A DNA stretch of 64,000 nucleotides. Origin: Petrosia ficiformis (taxonomy: Eukaryota > Porifera > Demospongiae > Haplosclerida > Petrosiidae). The notes below the pieces were generated by a model. That model was not told the origin of the DNA. It saw only the letters and a program-made list of their open reading frames with translations, and did no database searches. The stretch's first letter is position 1. Each line of letters begins with the position of its first letter. Positions 48,736-60,551 of the stretch are shown here, piece by piece. Made by a program: the position numbers and the translations under genes. The stretch spans positions 27,455,466 to 27,519,465 of the forward strand of contig OX345636.1 in the NCBI GenBank assembly GCA_947044365.1. The letters run 5' to 3'.

Positions 48736-48898
48736 AAGCAGGCCTGTTCAATCTGCTGGATTGTACACATAATAAACACATATCACTTAAAACAACAAAG
48801 TAAAGCAAATCTCTTCGTGTTTGACTAGTAGAAATCTTTATTTGTTTATACATATGTACAATTTACTAGTACTCGAAAGTCACAAAGTGCTTCATGGG

Positions 48899-49240
48899 AC
48901 TAATTCAAAGCATGTGACTAAATCAGTTACTAGATCACTGACTAATTCGGTTACCAGATCAATTACCAGATCGGTGACTAAATCAGTGACTAAACTGGTG
49001 ACTAAATCGATTACCAGATACCAGATCGATCCCTAAATCGGTTACCAGATTGATCACTAAATCTGTTACCAGATCAATTACCACATTGGTTACCAGATCA
49101 GCGACTAAATCAGTGACTATATCAGTTCCCAGATCGATCACTAAATTGGTTACCAGATCAGGTTACCAAATTGGTGATTAGATCGGTTACCAAATCGGTT
49201 ACCAGATCAGTTACTAAATCGGTGATTAAATCAGTTCACC
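48899..49240. repeat. about 12-bp minisatellite (ACTAAATCGGTG / ACCAGATCRRTT)
   Basis: About 28 units alternating GACTAAATCGGT and TACCAGATCAAT. The plus-strand frame reads TKSVTRSVTKS but runs into stops. The array lies just beyond the stop of gene C. Confidence 0.9.
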
Positions 49241-49351
49241 ATCATATGAGCATCTACTGGAATTACCTATTATTTTGTAATAAGTTCCATTTTACAGTAA
49301 AGTAACAGAATAGAGACACTTACACAGTTGCACAACATGTGATTAACATAC

Positions 49352-50153
49352 CTATGCATTTACACCTGCAGCTTGATAGTAGTAGCAATAATAAAAATCT
49401 ATTGCATGACGACAGTCTAGGAGTGCACTTTCATCACCAACACAATTCACTTGATGGAGCTTAATCTGCCCTACTTTTTCTCCAAAATAACTATTATTAT
49501 ATGCTTGTGCATCTATTAGAACAAGGGGAATAAGTGCTATCATTAGAACAAGGGGAATAAGTGCTATCATAATACATGGTATGCAATAAGCAGAGAAAAT
49601 ACAGGTATAATGATGCTATATTTTTATACATAGATTGAAACTACGGTTCAGCACATGTAGTTTATATACAAATTATAGTGAACAAATAGGATATAATGCC
49701 TGATTATTGCATAAAGCCAATGCAAACCCATCAAGAGTCTGGTGCCTGGAGTAGATATCATGCAGAAGATCCTGGGTTCAACTACTAGTCATTTTCCTGA
49801 TTATTCGATTTCCTTTGTTTCTAATTTTGTCATGCTTCATTCTCAAATCAATATAATACTAAGTCACAGAGTCTTTTAAATACCTTCAGCCTATGCAAAC
49901 GTTTATACTTCAAGTGTACATTTTTGATATAATGTTCTCCACAATCTGAAAGGTTCAAGCAACATCTGACTAAATCAATTTGACTTCCGCAACATCTCTC
50001 AAACACTATGTATGATATTAATATGGCATATGTGCTTTTAAGGAGTGTATAATTATGTCAATTATGTGTAGTTTCTTCAAGAAAGTTACCTATTTCACTG
50101 CCACCTACAGAGAGTATTCATATAGACACAAAATAAACTTATTTCTATGTGTT

Positions 50154-50189
<36 letters not shown>

Positions 50190-53100
50190 GATGGTGACAT
50201 CATTCCTTTGATGTGGTGAGTTCTATATATTGTATATAGAGCTTCGATGCGCACACTATGCAGGAGATGTCACCATCATACAATAATATTATATTATATA
50301 TAGTATGCTAATAGGTCCTATATACTACATATAGGACCCTCGTTTTGTGTCCTCGGGTGATATAGCCCTGGCAGGCTTGGGCTATATCACATACTTGGAC
50401 ATAAACTCAGTTCTATATTTTGTATTTTAGGACCTGTTAGCTTACTATATATATTACATATATATAATATATATAATCATACTGTAAAAATAGCATGTTA
50501 CATTTGTAGTATAATCATAATGTCATCACCAATATAAATTTACATTAGATCTGGCTATTATACCATATAATAATATCATAGTGTAATATATATAACAAGC
50601 ACATAATATGACACCTTTGGGTTGTATTCTTAGATGTGATATAACCTTCCCAAGATTGGGATTTATCACATCAATTGGAAACAAACCTCTAAGCCCATAT
50701 TTGATATAATTATGTTATCATATGTACTAATAGCTTGATTATAGTTATTTGTGCACAGTAGTTACAGGAAAAATATCATCCTCAAATATAAAAAAATGGC
50801 TCATAATAATACATCAATTGACTCACCAGCTTCTGGATGTCCAAGTTGTCTACACAATACTTTAGCATCATTATAATCCCATAAATAATTACAAACTGTG
50901 CCCCATTCTCCATTAATACATATCTCAACCCTTCCATCAAACTGATGATATCCATCCGCTAATCTGATCTGTCCCGGATTGCTGCAGTTCACTGAAAGTG
51001 ACAATTAACTAAAATCAATTATGAAATTTGCACTTAAAAAGATAAAAACTTTATGCAAAGTTTTCTTTGTCCACCAAAGCTGGCGTGTGATAATATACAT
51101 ACAAATGCACAGACATACAGATAGTGCACTGCAAACATTAAATAGTTAAAATAACCAATTTATTGGTTAGTACGGTTGCAATAACATAACATAAATTTCA
51201 ATCTAGTTTGTAATACAGGTTGGTGTGGCTATATGTACATGCATGATGCTACTATGACATTATGTGCACCAAGTATAAAAATGTACACAAGAATAAATTA
51301 AATTATGTGTTTGCAGGTTCCAAACCCTTTTGTTGGTTCGAACTGCCAGATAAAATTACTTGAAGTGGTTGTTGGTTGAAATATGAGTAGACAGCACCAT
51401 AAAATTATACTGCTTCGACTAATTGGTTATAATTAGTACAAAGTAGTTACAGCATTAGCAGGTATGTATACATAATAATCTAAACAACCATATAACTAAT
51501 TGTTAAATCCTTGAAACTGCACTAACCAATAAAAAATAGTTATTTTAACTATTTTGTTTTTGCAGTGTGTACAGGCAGACACAGACACATAATATTAGTA
51601 TGAATTTATGTATATATTTATGTACTGTCATGCCACGAGTGCTATATCAGGTTTATAATCACCGAGCCCGAGGGTGAGGTGATTATAAGCCTGATATTGC
51701 ACAAGTTGGCATGACATAACTAATAAAAAATAATAAAAAACATTTCCAATAAAAATGAAAGAAGATGTAGGGATGTCAAAACCTAAAAAGCACGCAAAGC
51801 TGGGCTGTGATAATATACATACAAATGTACAGACATACAGATACAGACAGACACAGACACACAATATCAGTATGAATTTATGTATATATTATATATATAT
51901 ATTATATATACCATAGTTAACAGAAACATCAAAGAGCCAACAGTGAATATATATGGCATATATCCCCAACAACAGGGCAGTTATATAACCGCAGGGAAGT
52001 TATACAACCACATCAAAGTTTGTTCACGAGTACAGCAGGGATATATCATCCCTGGTATGACGTCACGCACATGCGCAGTCACCGAAAGTCTACAGAGAAT
52101 GAAGGCTATGAAGCGTGTTCGACATGTAAACACACAAAAGAAGCTCTCTTTGTCTCTTAAAAAAAAGAACCAATAGATGGGTGTTTCTCCCAGGAACTAT
52201 TCGCCCCATATCGCTGAAAGTGTAAGGTGTGTTAGTCTGTTAATATTTATTGTTTATATTTGTTTTCACCAATCAATAACTAAACATTTTGGTAGTTGCA
52301 CAACTACCTTCATCAGTGGTTAATAATACATACAAATACATTCTACTATTTATACTAAGACTCCATCATACAACGAGGATGCATGTCTTGGCTGAGCATG
52401 TTATCTCTACCGATCACATGCAGGATTGATTGGGACAACAATATGGTAATTGATTGTCAAACATTCACACATGTTTGTTGGTACGTTGAAGTCTTGGCAC
52501 ATACACAAAGAGGAAGAATACTACCTGATGTCTATTTGTATACCATTGATGAAGTTAGTTGCATAACTACTGAAATGTTTGGTTATTAAAAACAATTATA
52601 ATTGATTGGTGAAAACAAATATAAAACAATGAATACAATCTCATTAGTGTATATTGTATCCATGTTAGTCACATGATATAATTATATATGTATAGTAATT
52701 AATAATTATATTTATAATGTACAAATTATGATTATAATAATGTATATATTTGCTATTCATCATAGTAATATATGGATGTGCTTAACTATTGTATAATATG
52801 ATTACATAATGAACTACCTGATGTTGCTGTTGTAGTAGTCAAGTAAGTTAATGAGTTTTCTGTGTATAAATGGAATAGTTCAGTACTTTATTATACAATT
52901 ACTCAACAATAGATAATTTACATTAAGTAAATGAGTTAAATCTTTCACACATAACAAGCTGATTAACTACTAGTGTGAGAAGCTATTGTAACCTGAGGGC
53001 ATTGAATTCCAAGCACCAAAATTAGGTTCATAATATAAGAAGCTAATCCAGTGAACTATAAATTAAAATTTAATATTGAAATTACACACTTATATTCACT

Positions 53101-54326
53101 AACAGATAGATAACAAAAGCCAAATACGTATAATTAAGTATGATGCTGTGAAATTGATTGAACAATAAAATGAGTTTACGCAAAATGAGTTTTGGTATTC
53201 ACGACCAGGGCACAATTAATGTTGACATTTGCTTAATTCTACCACACTAAGCTAAAGATGTGACTTAAACTGTACATAATCTGATTAACATAAACTGTCC
53301 TAGTCTTGTTATCACTATAGAATTGTATTTAATCAACTTCATAGTAAACAATCATTGAAATTAGAGTGAAGGAACACTTTGAAATATTAATTGGGAATCC
53401 TGTGCACATGCTAGTGGGTTTAGTGTACTTATGTGCATTGTGTATAAGTGCAATTTATATCACAACATGTACCTACTTATAGGTATACATTTAACTGTTG
53501 CTTGTTCATCACTAGGTTCACAATACCTAAAATCAACCAGACATTCAGTTAAACGGGATTCATCACCAATGCATTTTGATCCATAAACTTTTCTATTGTT
53601 TATACTAGTAGTATTACCCAGAAGCTGAATTGTTCTTTTATGAGAATCTAAGACAAAATAGATATAATTATAATTAAATATTAATGCATAATAATAATTA
53701 TTCATTACTTAATTTAGCTGTATATCCAAGCCAATTACAAGTCGCAAGAGCTTCAGTATACGAGAATGAGGAGTTACACACTGCATGCCATGACTGAAAT
53801 ATACATACTTCCACTAATCCTCTTAATCCTCCAACAAGTCTTACAGAACCTGAAGTACATTCTGTTCCTACATCTAGTATAATAGAAATGAGTTAATGAA
53901 TGGTGAAATCTTACATATTAGTTGCTTAAATACACATGCATGAGCAAAGATCCTTTGTTAGGATCTCAATGGTGTGTGTTACAACTATATAATTTATATA
54001 ATTATTTATATATAATGTTAACACCAATGTACTTACAGGTATCACAGACTTCCAGTTGGTAAGTATCTGTGCAACAATCATTCCAATCTAGGCAGGCCTT
54101 ATCACAGAAACAATCTAAAACAAAATCTTCCCACTCTTGACACTCGGTGTACCCCCTTTTTATACAAGAACCTAATCGTATATGATACAATGTGATGATG
54201 AAAACTTTCTAACAGCAGTACTAACTACTAACCTTCTGTGAATGGATGTTTTAGTTGTGCAAAATTCAGTTGCAACTGCAGCAAGAGACATATTAAGACT
54301 ATAATAACACACTTTATTATCCACAT
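49352..54326 (-). CDS. gene C: secreted somatomedin-B-like / SRCR / SRCR protein, 296 aa
   Basis: Six exons on the minus strand: 54326-54233, 54171-54037, 53873-53709, 53647-53477, 50991-50827, 49512-49352. Every intron is phase 1 and the total is 891 nt with ATG and TAG. Residues 1-23 form a signal peptide ([18 protein letters not shown]). Residues 32-76 hold a Cys pattern ([14 protein letters not shown]) like somatomedin B. Two SRCR domains follow, each split between two exons: [16 protein letters not shown] to EQATVKC, and GQIRLADG...[14 protein letters not shown] to GDESALLDC. The second ends AAGVNA-stop, without the final Cys. No membrane helix is present, so it is probably a secreted recognition or matrix protein. 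Its first SRCR is more diverged than the second. Confidence 0.85.
49511..49569 (-). repeat. 27-bp tandem duplication at the last acceptor of gene C
   Basis: GAACAAGGGGAATAAGTGCT occurs twice in a row. On the minus strand this doubles the pyrimidine tract TTATTCCCCTTGTTCTAAT, and only the copy nearest the exon ends in TAG. The duplication would give a cryptic acceptor had the outer copy kept its AG. Confidence 0.8.
50150..50470. repeat. nested hairpins with AGTGTCCTCGGG motif
   Basis: TATGATGGTGACATC (50188) is mirrored by GATGTCACCATCATA (50281). Then TAGTATGCTAATAGGTCCTA to AGGACCTGTTAGCTTACTAT encloses an inner hairpin TGATATAGCCC / GGGCTATATCA. The pattern of paired AGGTC(C)TATA ends around GTGTCCTCGGG is shared with 2680-2790, so it is another non-autonomous family. 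It lies in the large intron 4 of gene C. Confidence 0.65.
51075..51845. repeat. direct repeats and half of a foldback in intron 4 of gene C
   Basis: TGTGATAATATACATACAAA, then CAGACATACAGATA occurs at 51085-51123 and 51805-51843. The right copy is preceded by the AATAATAAAAAACATTT terminus (51722-51800) of the CCCTACATAAGTA foldback family without its partner arm. This suggests deletion or recombination between copies. Confidence 0.55.
51627..51718. repeat. hairpin with about 38-bp arms
   Basis: TGTCATGCCACGAGTGCTAT to TTATAATCACC is mirrored by GGTGATTATAAGCCTGATAT to TTGGCATGACA. The loop is GAGCCCGAGGGTGA. Strong cruciform potential; no coding content. Confidence 0.8.
52248..52632. mobile_element. 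385-bp MITE with about 75-bp terminal inverted repeats
   Basis: Left end TATTGTTTATATTTGTTTTC to CATCAGTGG is mirrored by CCATTGATGAAGTTAGTTGC to TATAAAACAATG. A fragment of one end recurs at 54370-54435 (CATAACTACTGAAACATTTG). It has no coding capacity and lies in intron 4 of gene C. Confidence 0.8.
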
Positions 54327-54631
54327 GACTGACTACTAAGCAAACTTCTGCAATATTGGTCTAGATCTACTCCCTATTATACCACTGGTGCATAACTACT
54401 GAAACATTTGGTAACAATTATTGATTAGTGAAAACAACATTGAATGTGGTTGTCACTTCATATAAGGATAGTATTGTAGTTATGCATTCAAAATAGTATA
54501 ATACTTATACAAACAATAGAATACAAATAATTCACATGCTTGAGTGAGAACAAATACATCCTTATATAACCCTAACAATGCCAATACACTTTATATACCA
54601 TATGAGAAATACAACATTATTTAGTGACTCC

Positions 54632-54892
54632 TTACAACCAATACTCCTTGTCGCCTTTTGTAAGGATAATTAAATATTTTAATGAACTCTTATATTTACG
54701 AAGTACTGAATATAAAATTTTTGCTCCTGCATTATACTTTTTAATATAGTGACAAATAGTCAGGATTATTAGTGAATAGTTGCTTGAATTCATCTGTAGT
54801 ATAGATAATAATGGATTGATTCCGTATGTATCAAAAATAGTAGTTTGATTTCTAACAAATGGCAATGCATAGCCATAGATAGTAGTTGCCAT
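54632..54892 (-). CDS. hypothetical 86-aa ORF with a decayed paralog at 47450-47755
   Basis: ATG at 54892 opens MATTIYGYALPFVRNQTTIF, continues with a hydrophobic middle (SNYSLIILTICHYIKKY) and ends KEYWL-stop. No known domain. A diverged copy with a stop lies 7 kb away, so the sequence is repetitive. It could be part of an element or a gene-family exon. It lies 300 bp upstream of gene C on the same strand but has no obvious splice link. Confidence 0.35.
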   Translation of the reverse strand: MATTIYGYALPFVRNQTTIFDTYGINPLLSILQMNSSNYSLIILTICHYIKKYNAGAKILYSVLRKYKSSLKYLIILTKGDKEYWL

Positions 54893-54901
54893 GCTAATGT
54901 A

Positions 54902-55174
54902 CTTTTTTTTTTATTTTTTTTTTACAAGTGTTTAAACCAAATGTGGCTTAATGAGGAAACTAGAATAGCACAAGTGCTATTATTAACCAGCTCCCCGGGA
55001 CCGACGGCTTTACATCCCCTCTGAAGGATGCGGTCATAAACACCTTCTCATTTTTTTAGGGTAGAGCTGAGATAACTCATAGGCGAGAGAAAATGCCTGA
55101 CCCTAGTGGGGCTAGAACCTGCAACCTTTCGATTGCAGGCTAGCACTTTGACCATCAGGCCACTACAACCCCTA
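54902..55174 (-). mobile_element. tRNA-derived SINE, 273 bp
   Basis: The minus strand starts with a tRNA-like head (GGGGTTGTAGTGGCCTGATG, then TCAAAGTGCTAG as A-box region and GGTTGCAGGTTCTAGCCCC as T-arm with B-box). It continues through a GC-rich body (GACCGCATCCTTCAGAGGGG) and ends in an A-rich tail (plus-strand T-run at 54902-54930). Head, body and tail are all present, so the copy looks full length. Confidence 0.75.
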
Positions 55175-55175
55175 T

Positions 55176-58100
55176 CATGATTCTTGTCAAAGATCTTCTC
55201 AAAGGACCTGGTTATTATCTTTCTTGCAAGAATTGCTCAAGATTCTACATGATTCTTCTCATGGATCTTGTCAAGGGACCTTGTTAATTTCTTGTCGGCA
55301 AGAATTACCCAAGATTCTGACATGATTCTTGTCAAGGATCTTGCCAAGGGACCTTGTTACTATCTTGCTTGTAAGAATTACCAAAGTTACTGACATGATT
55401 CTTGTCAAGGATCTTGTCAAGAGACCTTGTCAGTATCATGCTTGCAAGAATTACTCAAGATTCTGATATCATTCTTGTCAAAGATCTTCTTGCATAATTC
55501 TTGGCAATGATCTTGTCAAGGAACCATTTGGTATCTTGCTTGTAAGAATTACTCAAGTTACTGACATGATTCTTGTCATGGATCTTGTCAAGAATGTTGT
55601 CATAATCTTGCTTGCAAGATTTATAAGTTAGCTTGACAAGAATCATTTCAGATTCTTGGATAATTCTAGCAAGCAAGATAACAACAAGATTCGTGTCAAG
55701 AATCTCGGGTAATCCTTGTCAAGAAACTTGTTATTATCTTGTTTGCAGGGATTACCTGAGATTCTGACATGATTCTTGTCAGGAATCATGTCAGAATCTT
55801 GGATATTTCTTGTCAAGAATCTAGGGCAAATTGTGCAAGCAAGATTATGACAATATTCTTGATAAGAATCATGTCAGAAGCTTGGATAATACGTGCAATC
55901 ACCATACTGACATGATTCTTGTCAAAAATCTTGGGTAAATCTTGCAAGCAAGATTATGACAAGATACTTGACAAAATTATTGACAGGAATCTTGTCAGAA
56001 TGATGAGTAAATTTTGCAAGCAGGATACTGACAAGACTCCTTACAAGAATCTTGACAAGAATCATGTCAGAATCTTGGGTAAATCTTGCAAGCAAAATTA
56101 TGACAAGATTCTTGACAAGAATCATGTCAGAATCTTGGATAAATGATGTCAAGAATCTTGAGTAATTCTTGTCGAAAATCATTGGTAATTCTTGTCAAGA
56201 ATCTTGGGTAAACCTTGCAAGCTAAATTATGACAACATTCTTGACAACATTCTTGACAAGTATCATGTCAGAATCTTCAACAATTCTTGCAAGGAAGATA
56301 CTGACAAGATTCTTGTCAAGAATCTTGTCAAGATTGTTGTAAAGAATCTTGTCAAGATTCTTGCCAAGATCTTGTCATAATCTTCCTTGTATGAATTACC
56401 CAAGATTCTGACAAGATTCTTGTCAAGATTTTGTGAAGAGTCTTGTCATAATCATGCTTGTACGAATTACCCAAGATTCTGACAAGATTCTTGTCAAGAA
56501 TCTTGTCAAGAATCTTGTCATAATTTAGCTTGCAAGATTTACCGAAGATTCTTGACCAGAACTACTAATGATTCTGACAAGATTCCTGTCAAGAATCTTG
56601 TCAAGAGTCTTGACAAGTATCTTGACAAGATTCTTGACAAGAATCTTGTCAGTATCTTGCTGGCAAAAATTATCCAAGATTCTGACATGATTGTTGTCAA
56701 AATCTTGCCAAGAGACTTGTCATAATCTTGTTTGTACGAATTACCCAAGATTCTGACAAGATTCTTGTCAAGAATCTTGTCAAGACTCTTGACAGGAATC
56801 TTGTCACAATCTTTGGTAATTCTGGTCAAGAATCTTGGGTAAACCTTGCAAGCTAAATTATGACAAGATTCTTGACAACATTTTTGACAAGTATCATGTC
56901 AGAATCTTCAACAATTCTTGCAAAGAAGATACTGACAAGATTCTTGACAAGAATCTTGTCAGAATTTGGGGAATTCGGACACACAAGATTATGACAAGAT
57001 TCTTGACAAGAGTCATGTCAGAATCTTGGATAATATTTGGAAGCAAGATACTGACAAGAGTCTTGTCAAGAATCTTGTCAAGATTCTTGTCAAGAATCTT
57101 GTCAAGACTTTTGACAAGATTCTTGACAGAAATCTTGTCAGAATCTTTGGTAATTCTGCTCAAGAATCTTGGGTAATTCTTGTCAAGAATCTTGGGTAAA
57201 CCTTGCAAGCTGAATTATGACAAGATTCTTGACAATTATCATGTCAGAATCTTCAACAATTCTTGCAAAGAAGATACTGACAAAATTCTTGACAAGATTC
57301 ATGACAAGAATCTTGTCAGAATCTTGGATAATTTTTGCAAGGAAGATACTGACAAGATTCTTGTCAAGAATTTTGTCAAGATACTAACAAGATTCTTGTC
57401 AAGAATCTTGTCAAGATTCTTGTCAAGAATTTTGTCAAGATTCTTGTCAAGAATCTTGTCAAGACTCTTGACAAGATTCTTGACAGGAATCTTGTCAGAA
57501 TCTTTGGTAATTCTGGTCAAGAATCTTGGGTAATTCTTGTCAAGAATCTTGGGTAAACCTTGTCAAGAATCTTGGGTAATTCTTGTCAAGAATCTTGGGT
57601 AAACCTTGCAAGCTAAATTATGACAAGATTCTTGACAACATTCTTGACAAGTATCATGTCAGAATCTTTGAGAATTCGTACAAGCAAGATTATGACAAGA
57701 CTCTTGACAAGATCTTGACATGAATCATGTCAGAATTTTGAATAATATTTGCATGCAAGATACTGACAAGAATCTTGTCAGAATCTTTTGTAATTCTGGT
57801 CAAGAATCTTGGGTAATTCTTGCAAGCAAGATTATGACAACATTCTTGAGAAGATCTATGACAAGATTCATGTCAGTAACTTGAGTAATTCTTTCAAGCA
57901 AGATACTAAAAGGTTTCTAGACAAGATCATTGCCAAGAATCATACAAGAAGATCCTTGACAAGAATGATATCAGAATCTTGAGTAATTCTTGCAAGCAAG
58001 ATATTGACAAGATCCCTTGACAAGCTCTTTGACAATAGTCATGTCAAAATTTTTGCTAAATCTTGCAGGCAAGAAACTCATATGATCCTTGATGAGAATC

Positions 58101-58800
58101 ATGTCAGAATCTTGTGCATTACTTGCAGGCAAGATATTAACAGGTTCTATTGACAAGATATTCAGAAGAATCATGTCAGAATCTTGAGTCATTCTGCAAG
58201 CAAGATACTAACAAGGTCCCTTGACATGAATCATATCAGATTCTTGGGAAATTCTTGAATGCAAGATACTAACAATGTCCCTTGACAAGATCCTTTAGAA
58301 GAATGACAACAGTCATGTCAAAATCTTGGGTAATTCTTGCAAGCAAGATACTAACAAGGTCTTTTGATAACTTCCTTGTCAAGGATCATGTCAGAATCTT
58401 GAGTAATTCTTGCAAGCAACATACTAACAAGATCCTTTGACATAAATCCTGTCAAAATCTTGGGTAGTTGTTACAACCAAGATACTAACAAGGTCCCTTG
58501 ACAAGATCCTTCTGAAGAATCATGTCCGTAACTTGGGTAATTCTAGCAAGCAAGATGATAGTATCTTGCTTGCTAGAATTACCCAAGTTACGGACATGAT
58601 TCTTCTGAGTTCCCTTGAGAAGAATCATGTCAGAATCTTGAGTAATTTTTGCAAGCAAGATACTGACAAGACTCTTGACAAGATCCTTGACCAGAATCAT
58701 GTCTGAATCTTGGGTAATTCTTACACCCGAGATACTAACAAGGTCCCTTGACAAGATCTTTGAGCAGAATTATGTCAGAATCTTGGGTAATTCTTACAAC
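55176..58800. repeat. 3.6-kb minisatellite of near-palindromic CAAGAATCTTG units
   Basis: Variants of TCTTGTCAAGAATCTTGTCA, ACATGATTCTTGTCAAGG and GGTAATTCTTGCAAGCAAGA fill the whole region. 55176-55680 is mainly in one orientation; most of the rest is in the opposite one. Because the core CAAGAATCTTG is its own reverse complement, long frames open on both strands (LVKNLVKILDKI). These are not genes. A sharp inverted junction lies at 58514-58605. Confidence 0.9.
58514..58605. repeat. perfect 43-bp inverted repeat at an orientation switch of the minisatellite
   Basis: GAAGAATCATGTCCGTAACT to GCAAGCAAGAT, then GATAGT, then the exact reverse complement ending GACATGATTCTTC. Perfect identity says it arose recently, for example by a fold-back replication event. 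Confidence 0.88.
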
Positions 58801-58805
58801 CTAGA

Positions 58806-59960
58806 TACTAACGAGCTCATCTTGTGTTCCAGTTACAGTCTACTTCGACCAGTGCTCCCGTTCTAGTCTACTTCGACCAGTGCTCCAGTTCCAGTCTACT
58901 TCGACCATTGCTCCATTTCCAGTCTACTTCATCCTAGGACCGTCCCCATTGGGATTTCTTTTCTGCAAGGACTCATCTTCATTGGGATTTCTCTTCTGCA
59001 AGGACTCATCCTCATTGGGATTTCTCTTCTGCAAGGACTCATCTTCATTGGGATTTCTCTTCTGCAAGGACTCATCTTCAATGGGATTTCTCTTCTGCAA
59101 GGACTAATCTTCATTCATTGCTTATTCATCTCAATGGCAGTCAGTTCTTTAAAAAATATATTGGTCATTTTTGTTTTTTTTTGTGCGTCTGTGTGTGTGT
59201 GCATGTGTATGTGTATTTCAATTGCATTATTTGTTCAAATGTTTCTTTGAAATGTTATTCTTGGGTTTGTAGTTGCATTTTCAATATAATAGTAAATTAT
59301 TATCAATTTTTAAGGAAATGTTAGTGATAATAATTTAATTTTCTTTATTTTCGATTCGTAAGAATATTAATTAAATTTGATCTATTACAGTTGAAAGCCT
59401 TTGCTTGTATTAAATATAATTATATACCTGTCTATTTTTTTTAATCTTTAATTTCTTTATTTTCAATTCGTAAGAAATTTGTTTATTACAGTAGAAAGCC
59501 AACGATTAATTATGCTTATATTAAATAAATATACTAGTCTGCTTTTCTTTGTCTTTAATTTTCTTTATTTTCGATTCGTAAGAATAATAATTAAATTTGG
59601 TCTATTACAGTAGAAACCCAACGATTAATATTAAATGAATATACTAGTCTGCGTTTCTTAGTCTTTAATTTTCTTTATTTTCGATTAGTAAGAATAATAA
59701 TTAAATTTTAGTCTATTACAGTTGAAAGCCTATGATTAATTATGCTTGTATTAAATATACTAGTCTATTCTTTAATTTTCTTTAATATATTTTCGATTCG
59801 TAAGAATGATAATTAAATTTGGTCTGTTACAGTAGAAAGGCAACGATTAATTATGCTTGTGTACAAGTCTGCTTTTCTTAGTCTTTAATTTTCTATACTT
59901 TCGATTCGTAAAAATAATAATTAAATTTGGTCTATTACCAGGGAAAACCTACGATTACCA
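58806..59960 (-). repeat. inverted distal copy of the left-end composite repeat
   Basis: 58806-58930 (CATCTTGTGTTCCAGTTACA, CTACTTCGACCAGTGCTCC) and 58950-59110 (five CTGCAAGGACTCATCTTCAT units) are the reverse complement of copy A 1474-1740. 59330-59960 holds about six 120-bp units (TTTTCGATTCGTAAGAAT, TCTATTACAGTAGAAAGCC), the reverse complement of 3390-3850. The middle part (hairpin, GCATGC block, AT tract) is absent. Confidence 0.8.
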
Positions 59961-60551
59961 CAAGATAACAGTAAACCTGCGATTTATTGTTATCTTGTGA
60001 TAAGTTTTTGCAGTCAGGTCACCTATCAAATAAGAAAATCCTACATGGCAGGAATGTGTGTGTGTAATCTTGGTTTACTCATATACATGTACTATTGTCC
60101 TGCTGTAATTCCTCTATGCACGAATAAAACAGTCTTCAGACAGCAGTCCACACAACTGCTTTAAGAGCAATGGTGTTCATAACTGCATAAGCCTTATGAC
60201 CGTTTTTGTAACATGAAATGGAGATACAGTCAGAATAGTAGTCTATCATAGCCACACAGCCTCTCCTACTCTAGGCTAGCAGTCATGATACTTGAGGAAC
60301 TTAGAATTGTACGGTCAATTGTCATTGAAACCTGCAAGGTGGCTCACACATCTATTCATATCTATGGAATGATTATTTATTAGTTTAGTAAGTACAATTG
60401 TTACTACAAATGTTTCATCCATCATCAATGATAATAACAATGCACCTATTTATACACATGAGGAAATAACATTAACCGTTTTATGCAAGCATTGATAGAT
60501 ACATAGTGGATAATACATTTACTTGTCAGAGCAAATAAATGTGATTCTATA
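59961..60551. other. intergenic stretch with a small hairpin and a dispersed repeat
   Basis: Starts with ACCACAAGATAACAGTAAA mirrored by TTGTTATCTTGTGATAA (about 59957-60002). 60420-60550 repeats 47762-47885. Nothing coding is recognised. Confidence 0.55.

Noticed and set aside
48899..49240. Regular 12-bp repeats as a CRISPR-like array
   Set aside because: No constant repeat with unique spacers, and the context is a eukaryotic split-gene locus; it is a minisatellite.
49735..49800. GGGTTCAACTAC as the B-box of a tRNA or SINE
   Set aside because: No matching A-box at the right distance and no stems.
55919..57533. Many 60-117-codon frames with LVKNLVKIL and LSRILSRFL repeats on both strands
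   Set aside because: Artefacts of a minisatellite whose core is self-complementary and lacks stops in several frames.
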